DNA of 34,481 nucleotides. Source: Verrucomicrobiota bacterium. Its GTDB lineage: Bacteria; Bacteroidota; Bacteroidia; Chitinophagales; UBA8649. Numbering within the stretch: the stretch's first letter is position 1; each line of letters begins with the position of its first letter. Below, piece by piece: positions 9,663 through 19,000 of this stretch. The notes under the pieces are model-generated. The model was not told the origin of the DNA. It searched no databases and was given only the letters and a program-made list of their open reading frames with translations. The translations under genes were made by a program, and so were the position numbers. The stretch spans positions 1 through 34,481 of the forward strand of contig JAFMKE010000010.1 of assembly GCA_017853115.1 (NCBI GenBank), read 5' to 3'.

Positions 9663-9986
9663 ATGTTCGCAATTCTTCTACAAGCAGGTCAAAAAGGTGG
9701 GTTCTTCGCAGATCCAATGAATATGATATTGATCTCTGCCGCCATGTTCGTTTTATATTTCTTTATGCTTCGGCCAAATCAAAAACGAGCTAAAGAGGCT
9801 GAATCATTTATGGAGAGTTTGGAGAAAGGAGCCAAAATAGTTACCAATTCTGGTCTTCATGGTAAAGTTCAGCGTATTAATGATGGAACAATCGATATGG
9901 AAATTGCCAAAAATACAATAGTGAAAATAGAAAAAAATGCGATCTCTATTGAACTTAGTAAAAAACTGAATGAATCTGCTGAATAG
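9663..9986 (+). CDS. yajC: Preprotein translocase subunit YajC
   Basis: 107 aa; single TM then FFMLRPNQKRAKEAESFMESLEKGAKIVTNSGLHGKV. Confidence 0.95.
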   Translation: MFAILLQAGQKGGFFADPMNMILISAAMFVLYFFMLRPNQKRAKEAESFMESLEKGAKIVTNSGLHGKVQRINDGTIDMEIAKNTIVKIEKNAISIELSKKLNESAE

Positions 9987-10011
9987 AAGATCCTATTTTG
10001 AATGAATAGAA

Positions 10012-10037
10012 GCCTCCAATCATTTGGGGGCTTTTTT
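10012..10037 (+). terminator. Rho-independent terminator after yajC
   Basis: GCCTCCAA-TCAT-TTGGGGGC followed by TTTTTT. Confidence 0.85.
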
Positions 10038-10150
10038 ATTGGTTATCCACATTTTTTCCACAAAATATTTCTTATTTCAATAAGAAGTCTTTAATATTGA
10101 ACTCGCAATAAAAAGGAATAAATAGTTTTTATTCCTTAACTTTAATAAGC

Positions 10151-10747
10151 ATGATGAAAGTCGGAATAACAGGAGGAATAGGCAGCGGCAAAACACATGT
10201 ATGTCGTTTGTTTGAGCAGTTAGGTGTTCCGGTATATAATGCTGATGAAAGAGCAAAATACCTAATGAATTCAGATGCTGAGGTGAAGAGTTTGTTAATC
10301 GATGCTTTCGGCGAAGAAGTTTTTTCAAATGGGCAACTGAATAAAGAGTTTTTAGCCCAACTTGTATTTAATCAACCCGATCAGTTAAAGAAACTAAATG
10401 CCATTGTTCATCCAGCTGTCGCAAGAGACGCTGAAGCATGGCATGAGAAACACAGTAATTATCCATACACGATTAAAGAAGCCGCACTCTTATTTGAAAC
10501 AGGTAGCTACAAGGATTTAGACAAAACCATTTTGGTACACGCTGATGAAAACGAACGTATTCTGCGTGTTATGCAGCGGGATCATGTGAGTAAGGAAAAA
10601 GTTGAAGCACGAATTAAAAATCAATGGCCTGATATTGACAAAATGACTAAGGCTGATTTTATCATAAATAATGATGGTAATAGTGAGGTGTTTAAATTAG
10701 TTGAGCGTATACACGCCTATTTTAACACCGTTGGTCAACTTCAATAA
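10151..10747 (+). CDS. coaE: Dephospho-CoA kinase
   Basis: 198 aa; VGITGGIGSGKTHVCRLFEQLGVPVYNADERAK; LNAIVHPAVARD; start taken at the track's ATG (MMKVGITGG). Confidence 0.95.
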   Translation: MMKVGITGGIGSGKTHVCRLFEQLGVPVYNADERAKYLMNSDAEVKSLLIDAFGEEVFSNGQLNKEFLAQLVFNQPDQLKKLNAIVHPAVARDAEAWHEKHSNYPYTIKEAALLFETGSYKDLDKTILVHADENERILRVMQRDHVSKEKVEARIKNQWPDIDKMTKADFIINNDGNSEVFKLVERIHAYFNTVGQLQ

Positions 10748-10779
10748 CGGCTTTAATCCAATCAGAAGCACGTAATCCT

Positions 10780-12069
10780 TTACTTTAGGAGTAAATACTC
10801 ATTTATAGTCTGGTAAACCTGTTGTAACTGATTGTCACTGATACAATAAGGCGGCAGTAGATAAATTGTATTGCCTAATGGTCGGAGTAGGATTCCTTTC
10901 TCAAGGAAAAAAGTATTAATCTCATCACGAACTGCATTACCATATCCAGTGATTACATCACTTTTCACATCTAAAGCCAATAAGGTGCCTTTAACACGCA
11001 CATTTTCAACTTTGGGGTTATTTACTAAACCTAAAGCATAGGTATTATGATTGTTATGAATCTCTCGAATCCTATCTTGTACTTCATGGCTTTCTAATAA
11101 ATCTAGGCTTGCATTCGCAGCGGCACAAGAAATGGGATTCGCTGTAAAACTATGTCCATGAAAGAAGGTTTTGCTCATAAAATGATCAGACAAAAAAGCA
11201 TCATAAATCTCGGCAGAACAAGAAGTAGCCCCCATCGCCATAACCCCTCCACTCAATCCTTTTGACAAGCAAATAATATCAGGTTTTACCTCGCAATAAT
11301 TACTAGCAAACATCTGTCCCGTTCTGCAAAAGCCCGTCATAACCTCATCTGCAATGCACAGTACATTATGCTCTTTACATATTTCCAACAGCTTATCTAA
11401 AACTTTTTCGCTATACATGAGCATACCTCCTGCACCTTGAACTAATGGCTCATAAATCATAGCCGCAACATCCTCTCTACTTACTAATTCGATTAACTGT
11501 TTTCTACAAAGCTCTTCATCTTTAGCGGGACTTTCAATAAATTCAACATCAAATAAAAAAGGGAAAAAAGGTTCAGTAAAAGCACTTCGACTTCCCACTG
11601 ACATGGCACCAAAGGTGTCTCCATGGTAACTATCCTTAAATGCTATAACTTTTGTTTTCTTCTTACCTATGTTTTGCCAATACTGAAAAGCCATTTTCAA
11701 TCCAACTTCTACGGCTGTAGATCCATTATCGGAATAAAATATACGTGATTGATTATCGGGTAAGTAGTTAATCAAACGTTCAGCAAGGCGGACGGCAGGC
11801 TCATGGGTGAATCCCGCAAAAATGACGTGCTCTAAACTCGCAGCTTGTTCAGTAATTTTTTCTGTAATATATGGATGCGAATGGCCGTGCAGGCATGTCC
11901 ACCAGCTAGAAATTACATCCATATATCTATTTCCGTATTCGTCAATCAAATACATACCATCCCCTTTAACAACACCGATAGGTGCAGGGCTGAGTTGCAT
12001 TTGCGTAAATGGATGCCATACTACAGCCTGACTCCGTGCTGATAAAGATTTATTAATGCTTTCCTCCAT
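10780..12069 (-). CDS. bioA: Adenosylmethionine-8-amino-7-oxononanoate aminotransferase
   Basis: 429 aa; VWHPFTQMQLSPAPIGVVKGDGMYLIDEYGNRYMDVISSWWTCLHGHSHP, IADEVMTGFCRTG, CLSKGLSGGVM. Confidence 0.94.
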   Translation of the reverse strand: MEESINKSLSARSQAVVWHPFTQMQLSPAPIGVVKGDGMYLIDEYGNRYMDVISSWWTCLHGHSHPYITEKITEQAASLEHVIFAGFTHEPAVRLAERLINYLPDNQSRIFYSDNGSTAVEVGLKMAFQYWQNIGKKKTKVIAFKDSYHGDTFGAMSVGSRSAFTEPFFPFLFDVEFIESPAKDEELCRKQLIELVSREDVAAMIYEPLVQGAGGMLMYSEKVLDKLLEICKEHNVLCIADEVMTGFCRTGQMFASNYCEVKPDIICLSKGLSGGVMAMGATSCSAEIYDAFLSDHFMSKTFFHGHSFTANPISCAAANASLDLLESHEVQDRIREIHNNHNTYALGLVNNPKVENVRVKGTLLALDVKSDVITGYGNAVRDEINTFFLEKGILLRPLGNTIYLLPPYCISDNQLQQVYQTINEYLLLK

Positions 12070-12104
12070 GAACCTTAAACTCTCAACAATTAACCCTTAA
12101 AACT

Positions 12105-13556
12105 TCAATATTTAATGCAAACATTTTTGGGTTCTGTAAAAAAACGAAGTGCTTCAAAGCCTCCTTCACGCCCTACTCCACTACTCTTTACTCCACCAAA
12201 TGGCGTTCGCAAATCCCTTAACAACCAAGTATTTATCCAAACTATTCCGGCTTCAATTCGCTCCGCAACCCGATGAGCACGATTTAAATCAGAAGTAAAA
12301 ATAGTTGCACTTAAACCATAACTCGTTCCATTAGCCAAGTCTACTACCTCATCTTCAGTTTTAAATCTATTTAATGTGACAACGGGGCCAAAAATTTCAT
12401 CTTTATTCGTGCTGCATTTGGGAGTTAGACCTTCAATAACAGTTGGAGCGATAAAATAACCGTCCGCACATCGTCCTTTGCCCTTAACCGCTTGTCCACC
12501 TATAAGTATTTTTCCTCCTTCATCTTTTGCCCTATCGATGTGATTCAATATTTTTTCAAAATGAGTCTTGGATACTATGGCTCCAATATTTGTATCAGGA
12601 TTTTTGGGATCTCCCAACTTTAATTTAGCGACTGCATCCACAAACTTGTCGCGAAATTCGTTGTACAACTTGTCTTGAATGTAAATGCGTGAGCCACATA
12701 GACATATTTGTCCCTGATTGCTAAAAGCCGCCTTTACACTTGTCTCTACCGCCTTATCTATAGCGGCATCATCAAAAATGATATTTGGATTTTTCCCACC
12801 CAATTCTAAACTTAACTTTTTGAACATGGGCGCCGCAGTGCGCGCGAGATGTTCCCCTGTTTTTGTCCCTCCTGTAAATGAAATAGCTTTCACCTTTGGA
12901 TGTTCGACAATGGCTTGTCCAGCATCTGGTCCCAAACCATGTACAATATTTAAAACGCCTTTAGGCAAGCCTGCCTCTATACAAATCTTGGAAAATAGAT
13001 AGGCCGACATAGGTGTGACCTCACTCGGCTTAGCTACCACACAGTTACCTGCGGCTAAAGCGGGGGCAATTTTCCAAGTGAACAAATACAAAGGGAGATT
13101 CCATGGTGAAATACACCCAACTATGCCAATTGGCCTTCGCAATGTGTAGTTGATAGCCAGATTCTCCATATGGTGTGACTCACTTGCAAAGTGCTCTATT
13201 GCTGTTGCGAAAAAATGAATATTATCATGGGCCCGAGGAATATCAACCAATCTTGCTAAACTTTCTGGTTTGCCATTATCCTTGGACTCTGCAGCTACCA
13301 ACTCATTTTCATATTTTTTTATTCCCGCAGCGATTCTCAACATCACTTCGCTACGAAATTTAATACCAGCATTGGACCAACCAGGGAAGGCTTCCTCAGC
13401 AGCTTTTACGGCTTGCTCGACATCAGCGGTTTTCGATGCCGGAATATATGAATACACCTGTCCTGTTGCAGGTTCTAGATTATCTAGATATTCACCATCA
13501 ATAGGTTTTCGCAATTCGCCATTGATGTAATTACTTAAATACTTTTCGATTTGCAT
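12105..13556 (-). CDS. Aldehyde dehydrogenase, 2-hydroxymuconic/2-aminomuconic semialdehyde dehydrogenase-like
   Basis: 483 aa; SPWNLPLYLFTWKIAPALAAGN, FTGGTKTGEH, LELGGKNPNIIFDDA, FSNQGQICLCGSRI, FGGVKSSGVGREGGFEALRFFTEPKNVCIK. Confidence 0.9.
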   Translation of the reverse strand: MQIEKYLSNYINGELRKPIDGEYLDNLEPATGQVYSYIPASKTADVEQAVKAAEEAFPGWSNAGIKFRSEVMLRIAAGIKKYENELVAAESKDNGKPESLARLVDIPRAHDNIHFFATAIEHFASESHHMENLAINYTLRRPIGIVGCISPWNLPLYLFTWKIAPALAAGNCVVAKPSEVTPMSAYLFSKICIEAGLPKGVLNIVHGLGPDAGQAIVEHPKVKAISFTGGTKTGEHLARTAAPMFKKLSLELGGKNPNIIFDDAAIDKAVETSVKAAFSNQGQICLCGSRIYIQDKLYNEFRDKFVDAVAKLKLGDPKNPDTNIGAIVSKTHFEKILNHIDRAKDEGGKILIGGQAVKGKGRCADGYFIAPTVIEGLTPKCSTNKDEIFGPVVTLNRFKTEDEVVDLANGTSYGLSATIFTSDLNRAHRVAERIEAGIVWINTWLLRDLRTPFGGVKSSGVGREGGFEALRFFTEPKNVCIKY

Positions 13557-13610
13557 AGCGTAAAGATAAGCTTAAAAAGAAACAATCTGGTTCTTGAGAC
13601 ACCGGTAGAA

Positions 13611-13641
13611 AAGCAAAGTCCCCGCCAAATGACAGGGACTT
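13611..13641 (-). terminator. Possible terminator downstream of mdh
   Basis: Minus strand AAGTCCC-TGTCATTTGGCGG-GGACTT followed by TGCTTTTC; 6-7 bp stem with a larger loop and an imperfect T tract. Confidence 0.5.
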
Positions 13642-13664
13642 CATACTTTACAAATATGTGCTAA

Positions 13665-14585
13665 TTATAACACACTATTGACATTTTTAACTGCTTCAGC
13701 ACTTTCAGCTAATTTGGCTTTTTCTGCTTCGTTCAAATCAATTTCTATGATTTCCTCAACACCATTCTTGCCTAAAACAACTGGCACGCCAATACACAAA
13801 TCATTTAATCCGTATTCACCTTCCAAATAAACAGAGCAAGGAATCATTTTCTTTTGATCGCAAACAATAGATTGAACCAACGTGGAAACTGCAGCACCAG
13901 GAGCATACCAAGCGCTGGTACCTAACATGCCGGTTAAGGTAGCACCACCAACTTTTGTTGCCTCCATTAATTCATCAATTCGTTCCTCAGTCAAAAACTC
14001 AGAAATAGAAACTCCTCTGTATCGAGCCAAACGAGTTAAAGGGACCATCCCTTTGTCACTGTGGCCTCCGATTACCATACCATCTACATCGCTAGAAGGC
14101 TTATTTAAGGCTTCTGCGATTCTGTATTGAAAACGAGCGCTATCTAATGCTCCACCCATTCCAATCACTCTATTTTTCGGTAATCCTGTGCTCTTCAATG
14201 CCAAGTAAGTCATCGTATCCATTGGATTACTTACCACAACGATAATAGCATCTGGAGAATATTTCAAGATATTTTCAGTAACTGACTTTACAATACCCGC
14301 ATTGATTCCAATCAATTCCTCTCGGCTCATGCCTGGTTTTCTTGGAATTCCAGAGGTAATAACCACCACCTGACTTCCAGCGGTTTTAGAATAATCGTTT
14401 GTTGAGCCAATTATGCGTGTATCAAATCCATTCAGGTTAGCCGTTTGCATCAAATCCATTGCCTTTCCTTCGGCAAAATTTTCTTTGATGTCAAGTAAAA
14501 CAACTTCCGAACAAAAGTTCTTAATGGCAATATATTCAGCACAACTTGCGCCTACATTTCCTGCTCCAATTACTGATACTTTCAT
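13665..14585 (-). CDS. mdh: Malate dehydrogenase
   Basis: 306 aa; MKVSVIGAGNVGASCAEYIA, TSGIPRKPGMSREELI, VVSNPMDTMTYLA, GMVIGGHSDKGMVPL. Confidence 0.96.
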   Translation of the reverse strand: MKVSVIGAGNVGASCAEYIAIKNFCSEVVLLDIKENFAEGKAMDLMQTANLNGFDTRIIGSTNDYSKTAGSQVVVITSGIPRKPGMSREELIGINAGIVKSVTENILKYSPDAIIVVVSNPMDTMTYLALKSTGLPKNRVIGMGGALDSARFQYRIAEALNKPSSDVDGMVIGGHSDKGMVPLTRLARYRGVSISEFLTEERIDELMEATKVGGATLTGMLGTSAWYAPGAAVSTLVQSIVCDQKKMIPCSVYLEGEYGLNDLCIGVPVVLGKNGVEEIIEIDLNEAEKAKLAESAEAVKNVNSVL

Positions 14586-14626
14586 GATACTTATGTATTA
14601 TTTTTAAGATTGTGAATTAATGCGAA

Positions 14627-14634
14627 CAAAGGTA
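14627..14634 (-). promoter_or_regulatory. -7-like element upstream of mdh
   Basis: Plus strand CAAAGGTA = minus strand TACCTTTG, about 40 bp before the mdh ATG; -33 not obvious. Confidence 0.5.
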
Positions 14635-14722
14635 GTTAAAAATGCGTTTATTCTGAAGTAATCCGTTTTTTATAAATAGTCTTTAGAATAGATTATCTTA
14701 GTCGCTCAAACGCATTCAATTC

Positions 14723-16666
14723 ATGAAAAAAATTACACTGTTTTTAAGCTTAGCGCTCTCCTTACCTTTACTTTTTGTTAATGCTCAAACGCACCAACAT
14801 GGTTCTTGGTGTGGTACGGAGATAAGTGATGCATGGATGCAAGCATTTTATCAAAGAGATAAAAGCCACTTATTACATAAATCAGGAAACTTAGACGAAG
14901 TGGTTATTCCGATTGTTTATCATTTGGTTGGTGATGATAATGGAAATGGTTATTACGAGCTTCAAGAGGTCTTTCGTTCTCATTGCGAACTACAAGAACT
15001 ATATACGAATGCCAATATCACTTTCTACATAAAAGACATTAACTACATCAATAATACTTCGTATTACAACGGCAATAATACCTACGGACTATTTCAGCAG
15101 AATGATCCGAATGTATGCAATGTGTTTGTTGTAGATGATATGTCTGGTGTGTGTGGCTACAGCTTTGTTCCAGAGAACTGGGATGGAAGTGGATGGGGTG
15201 GTCCGAACAGAGGCGGAATAATGCTTCAGAAGGGCTGTATGAATATAGGCAATACTACTTACCGTCATGAAATGGGGCATTTTTTGAACTTGCCGCACAC
15301 TTTCTATGGTTGGGAAGGAGAAAATCCTCCAAGTATTGGAGCAAATGCTCCAGTCAGTATTGGAGGAGTTCCCGTTGAGCGCGCAGATGGCTCAAATTGC
15401 TTTGCTTCGGGAGACGGTTTTTGCGATACACCACCAGATTATCTAAGCGATCGCTGGACTTGTAATTTCGATCGAAATTATCGTGATCCGCTGGGTAATA
15501 TATTTACAGTGGATGAACAAAACTATATGTCGTATAGTAATGATGGGTGTGCGACTTACTTAAAAGAGGATCAGCTGGCAGAGGTTAATGCAGCCGCTGC
15601 TAATCATCGCCCCTATTTGTTAACTGATCCTGTTCCTGTATTCCCAAGCTTGACAACCGTGACAGGATTATTACCTGAAGCGAATACTCAAAATTTAAAC
15701 TCCAATCAGGTGATTCTTTCTTGGGAAAGCCAAAGTAATGCGGAGTACTATCATTTGCAGGCAACTCGCTTTAATTTTAATAATCCTACCATTGATATAG
15801 TGCTTACAGATACTTTTTATGTTATCACGAATCCCGCAACAAATTCAGATTACGAATGGCGAGTAAAACCGGTAAGTTTAACCAATGTATGCACGCCTTT
15901 TTCACCTGTGCAATTATTCAATACGTCTCGATTAGGTGCCGCTGTTAATATTACGAATAGTTCTTGTGTAGAAAACGCTGATGGTAGCGTTGAAGTGGTG
16001 ATGAATGACCCAGGTTCCTATTCTTACAGCTGGTCTGCAGATGATCCGATTATAAATAGTAGCATTCAAAACCTAAATACTAGTGAGTTAACTAACTTAA
16101 GTCCAGGTCGATACTATGTAACTGTGGTTAATAATATGGGCGATACCTTATACACCGAAGCACTTGTTTCTGCACCAGACGAACTTGAAATCAATATTAG
16201 TCAAACAGGAACTCAGTTGATTGCAGAAATTGAAGGAGGAACAGCTCCGTATTCTTACATTTGGGATAATGGTTCTGAAAGTCTAACACTTGAAAATATT
16301 GTCGATGGCACATACACCATAATTGTAGTTGATGCTAATGGTTGTCAAAAAACAGCATCTGGTGATTTCAGCAATGCTGCCACAGGGATAAGAGATATCA
16401 CTAATGATTTAATAGGTAAAATTTTAATTAGCCCAAATCCTGCTAAAAATGAGGTGGTTAAAATTATTATACCTAGTAAGCAAGCAGAGAAACTCGAAAT
16501 CGACATTATGGATATAAGTGGTAAGGTATTGTTAAGCAATCAGTTTGAAGCTAAGGAAGGATTAAACACTGCCAGCTTGAGTATAGCTGATTTAAGCAAA
16601 GGTGTTTACTTTGTTTACGTGCATTCGAACAAGGCTTTTCAAACGAGCAAACTGGTAATCCATTAG
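14723..16666 (+). CDS. Secreted M43-type zinc metalloprotease with SprB-like repeats and T9SS C-terminal sorting domain
   Basis: 647 aa; signal peptide (LFLSLALSLPLLFVNAQ); zinc motif HEMGHFLNLPH; DTPPDYLSDRWTC and NYMSYSNDGC; repeats around GGTAPYSYIWDNGSESLTLENIVDGTYTIIVVDANGC; sorting domain ISPNPAKNEVV...GVYFVYVHSNKAFQTSKLVIH. Confidence 0.92.
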   Translation: MKKITLFLSLALSLPLLFVNAQTHQHGSWCGTEISDAWMQAFYQRDKSHLLHKSGNLDEVVIPIVYHLVGDDNGNGYYELQEVFRSHCELQELYTNANITFYIKDINYINNTSYYNGNNTYGLFQQNDPNVCNVFVVDDMSGVCGYSFVPENWDGSGWGGPNRGGIMLQKGCMNIGNTTYRHEMGHFLNLPHTFYGWEGENPPSIGANAPVSIGGVPVERADGSNCFASGDGFCDTPPDYLSDRWTCNFDRNYRDPLGNIFTVDEQNYMSYSNDGCATYLKEDQLAEVNAAAANHRPYLLTDPVPVFPSLTTVTGLLPEANTQNLNSNQVILSWESQSNAEYYHLQATRFNFNNPTIDIVLTDTFYVITNPATNSDYEWRVKPVSLTNVCTPFSPVQLFNTSRLGAAVNITNSSCVENADGSVEVVMNDPGSYSYSWSADDPIINSSIQNLNTSELTNLSPGRYYVTVVNNMGDTLYTEALVSAPDELEINISQTGTQLIAEIEGGTAPYSYIWDNGSESLTLENIVDGTYTIIVVDANGCQKTASGDFSNAATGIRDITNDLIGKILISPNPAKNEVVKIIIPSKQAEKLEIDIMDISGKVLLSNQFEAKEGLNTASLSIADLSKGVYFVYVHSNKAFQTSKLVIH

Positions 16667-16691
16667 GCAAATGTCTAAAAGGTATTTTGAT

Positions 16692-16722
16692 AAAGCTTCA
16701 GTATACTGAGGCTTTATTTTTT
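16692..16722 (+). terminator. Terminator hairpin between the convergent M43 protease gene and tilS
   Basis: AAAGCTTCAGTATACTGAGGCTTTATTTTTT, near-perfect palindrome with T tract on + strand; arm overlaps the tilS stop codon. Confidence 0.8.
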
Positions 16723-18063
16723 ATGGATTACGAATACTGCTTTACAGTTTTCATCTACAACAAAACGTGCATCGATCCGCATGCCTAAAACAGCAACTAT
16801 GTGCTGACCTGATAGCAAAACATATGTGTTCTTTCGAGTTAAAGCATCCACTTTTTCATCTCGTAAGAATTTACCTACTTTCTTCTTTCCTATTTTGCCT
16901 GAAGCTTTAACCATGCCGTAAGGATAAAAATAATCTCCTTCTTTCCATTGGCGTACAAAAAGTGGAAAATCCAATTTGTCTCTATCTAAGTATAACCAAG
17001 ACGGCTTTTTATTCAACTTAGTCAATTTATTTATGGGCTTCGACTGAATAGAGAAAGTCCCAAGCTCTGGGAGTTCAATTTTCCGTTGCTTTGATTGGAT
17101 ACTCCATACACTATAGGTATTTAATTTTTTCAGATTCTGGAGAATAAGAAATTTTCTATCCTTGAATAAAACATATCCATCTCCTTTAAATTCTTTTAAA
17201 GATGTATCACGTAAGGAGCATAATATATCATCTACAGTACTAGAATTGAATCCAAATGGAGCGAGCACCTCAAAAAGCAAACTAGCTGAAAATGAATAAC
17301 CTAGAAGTTTTTTTATTGGAATATAAATATGCTCATTTCTATATTCAATCAATTGTTTTTGCCAAAACTCCAAAGCACCTTCATACATTTTTGAGATATC
17401 ATTCCATCTATTAAAATGATATCCAAAACTTTGGTCGAGGCTAGGATTAATTGTACGTAAAACAGGCAAAACCTCATGGCGAATTTTATTCCTATCGTAA
17501 TCCAGCTTTTTATTCGATGAATCTTCTCGAAACAAAAGTTTTTTTGCTTCAATGTAGGCTTGAATCTCTTCAGAACTAAGCTCGAGTAATGGCCTGATAA
17601 CAAAACCGTTCCTAGCTTGCATGCCCCGAAGTCCTTTAACTCCAGTTCCCTTACTTAAATTTAGGAACAAGGTTTCAATGTTATCCTGCAAATGATGTGC
17701 TGTTACGATGAGCTGAGCCTTTTCCTCTTTGCGAATTTCCTCTAGCCATGAATATCGTAAATCGCGTGCTAATTCTTGAATGGATTGTTTTCTCTCCTCA
17801 CTCAGCGAGAGAGTATTAAATCGAATCGATCGAAACTTCAATTGATGTTCCTTGCAATACGCTAAAATAAAGGCCTCGTCTTCATCGCTCTCTGTTCCAC
17901 GCAATTGATAATTGCAATGTGCTACGACTAATTCAATAGGCAATTGCATTAAAAGATGCAACAAGCACATCGAGTCCTTACCTCCACTTACCGCAACTAC
18001 AAGTCGATCGCCTGTTTGAAAAAGACGATGTTTCGTATTAAAAGTTTGCATAGTCGATAACAC
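16714..18063 (-). CDS. tilS: tRNA(Ile)-lysidine synthetase
   Basis: 449 aa; PP-loop VVAVSGGKDSMCLLHLL; VTAHHLQDNIETLFLNLSKGTGVKGLRGM; SSNKKLDYDRNKIRHEVLPVL. Confidence 0.96.
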   Translation of the reverse strand: MLSTMQTFNTKHRLFQTGDRLVVAVSGGKDSMCLLHLLMQLPIELVVAHCNYQLRGTESDEDEAFILAYCKEHQLKFRSIRFNTLSLSEERKQSIQELARDLRYSWLEEIRKEEKAQLIVTAHHLQDNIETLFLNLSKGTGVKGLRGMQARNGFVIRPLLELSSEEIQAYIEAKKLLFREDSSNKKLDYDRNKIRHEVLPVLRTINPSLDQSFGYHFNRWNDISKMYEGALEFWQKQLIEYRNEHIYIPIKKLLGYSFSASLLFEVLAPFGFNSSTVDDILCSLRDTSLKEFKGDGYVLFKDRKFLILQNLKKLNTYSVWSIQSKQRKIELPELGTFSIQSKPINKLTKLNKKPSWLYLDRDKLDFPLFVRQWKEGDYFYPYGMVKASGKIGKKKVGKFLRDEKVDALTRKNTYVLLSGQHIVAVLGMRIDARFVVDENCKAVFVIHKK

Positions 18064-18185
18064 AGCTTAAAGATAGTTACTAAAGTGACTTATTCGAATA
18101 AAACAGTCCGCATATAAAGTGTTCAAGTATTGCAAACATTGAATACAATCAGACAAGTAAGTTTTTTTACCAAACGTTTGTTTTA

Positions 18186-18218
18186 TTTTGCAAAATAGCA
18201 TCAGTTTAAGTACTTTTG
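18186..18218 (+). promoter_or_regulatory. Bacteroidetes-type promoter upstream of etfBA
   Basis: TTTTG (-33-like) then 20 bp then TACTTTTG, matching the TAnnTTTG -7 consensus, 24 bp before the etfB ATG. Confidence 0.6.
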
Positions 18219-18242
18219 TAAAACAATAAATTTTAGCTATTT

Positions 18243-18983
18243 ATGAAAATTTTAGTTCCAATAAGCAAAGTGCCAGATACAACGGCAAAAATTGCTTTCA
18301 CAGATAATAATACCGCCTTTGACACCAATAATGTGCAGTTTATCATTAACCCTACTGATGAATGGTATGCTCTAGTTCGTGCAATCGAGTTAGTAGAGCA
18401 AGGAGGTGGTTCAGTTACGGTAATCAATGTAGGTCCAGCAGAAAATGATCAGTTTATTCGTAAAGCATTAGCTATTGGTGCGAATGATGCAGTTCGCGTA
18501 GATGCTGAACCAAAAGATGCATTTTTTACAGCTTCTCAAATTGCTGATTACGCCAAAGCCAACGGATACGATTTAGTCATAACTGGTAAAGAAACTATTG
18601 ATTACAATGGTGCTCAAATTGGTGCCATGATTGCTGAAATGATGGATGCCGGCTATGTGGCTTTAGTGACTAGTTTATCTGTTGATGGTGGTAAAGCAAC
18701 TATGAATAGAGAAATTGAAGGCGGAGAAGAGGTTGTAGAAGCTTCTCTCCCATTGGTAGTTAGTGCACAAAAAGGAATGGCTGAGCAAAGAATTCCAAAC
18801 ATGAGAGGTATTATGCAAGCGAGAACGAAACCCTTGCAAGTTGTTGCCCCAAACGGAGCTTCTCCATTAGTTAATATTTCTGCGTATCATTTACCTGAAG
18901 ATAAAGGCGGATGTACCTATGTAGATGCTGAAAACGTCGGTGAATTGGTTCGATTATTACACGAAGAAGCCAAAGTAATTTAA
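18243..18983 (+). CDS. etfB: Electron transfer flavoprotein beta subunit
   Basis: 246 aa; MKILVPISKVPDTTAKIAF, VINVGPAENDQFIRKALAIGANDAVRVD, QIGAMIAEMM. Confidence 0.95.
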   Translation: MKILVPISKVPDTTAKIAFTDNNTAFDTNNVQFIINPTDEWYALVRAIELVEQGGGSVTVINVGPAENDQFIRKALAIGANDAVRVDAEPKDAFFTASQIADYAKANGYDLVITGKETIDYNGAQIGAMIAEMMDAGYVALVTSLSVDGGKATMNREIEGGEEVVEASLPLVVSAQKGMAEQRIPNMRGIMQARTKPLQVVAPNGASPLVNISAYHLPEDKGGCTYVDAENVGELVRLLHEEAKVI

Positions 18984-19000
18984 TTAAAAAAAGGAAGAAA

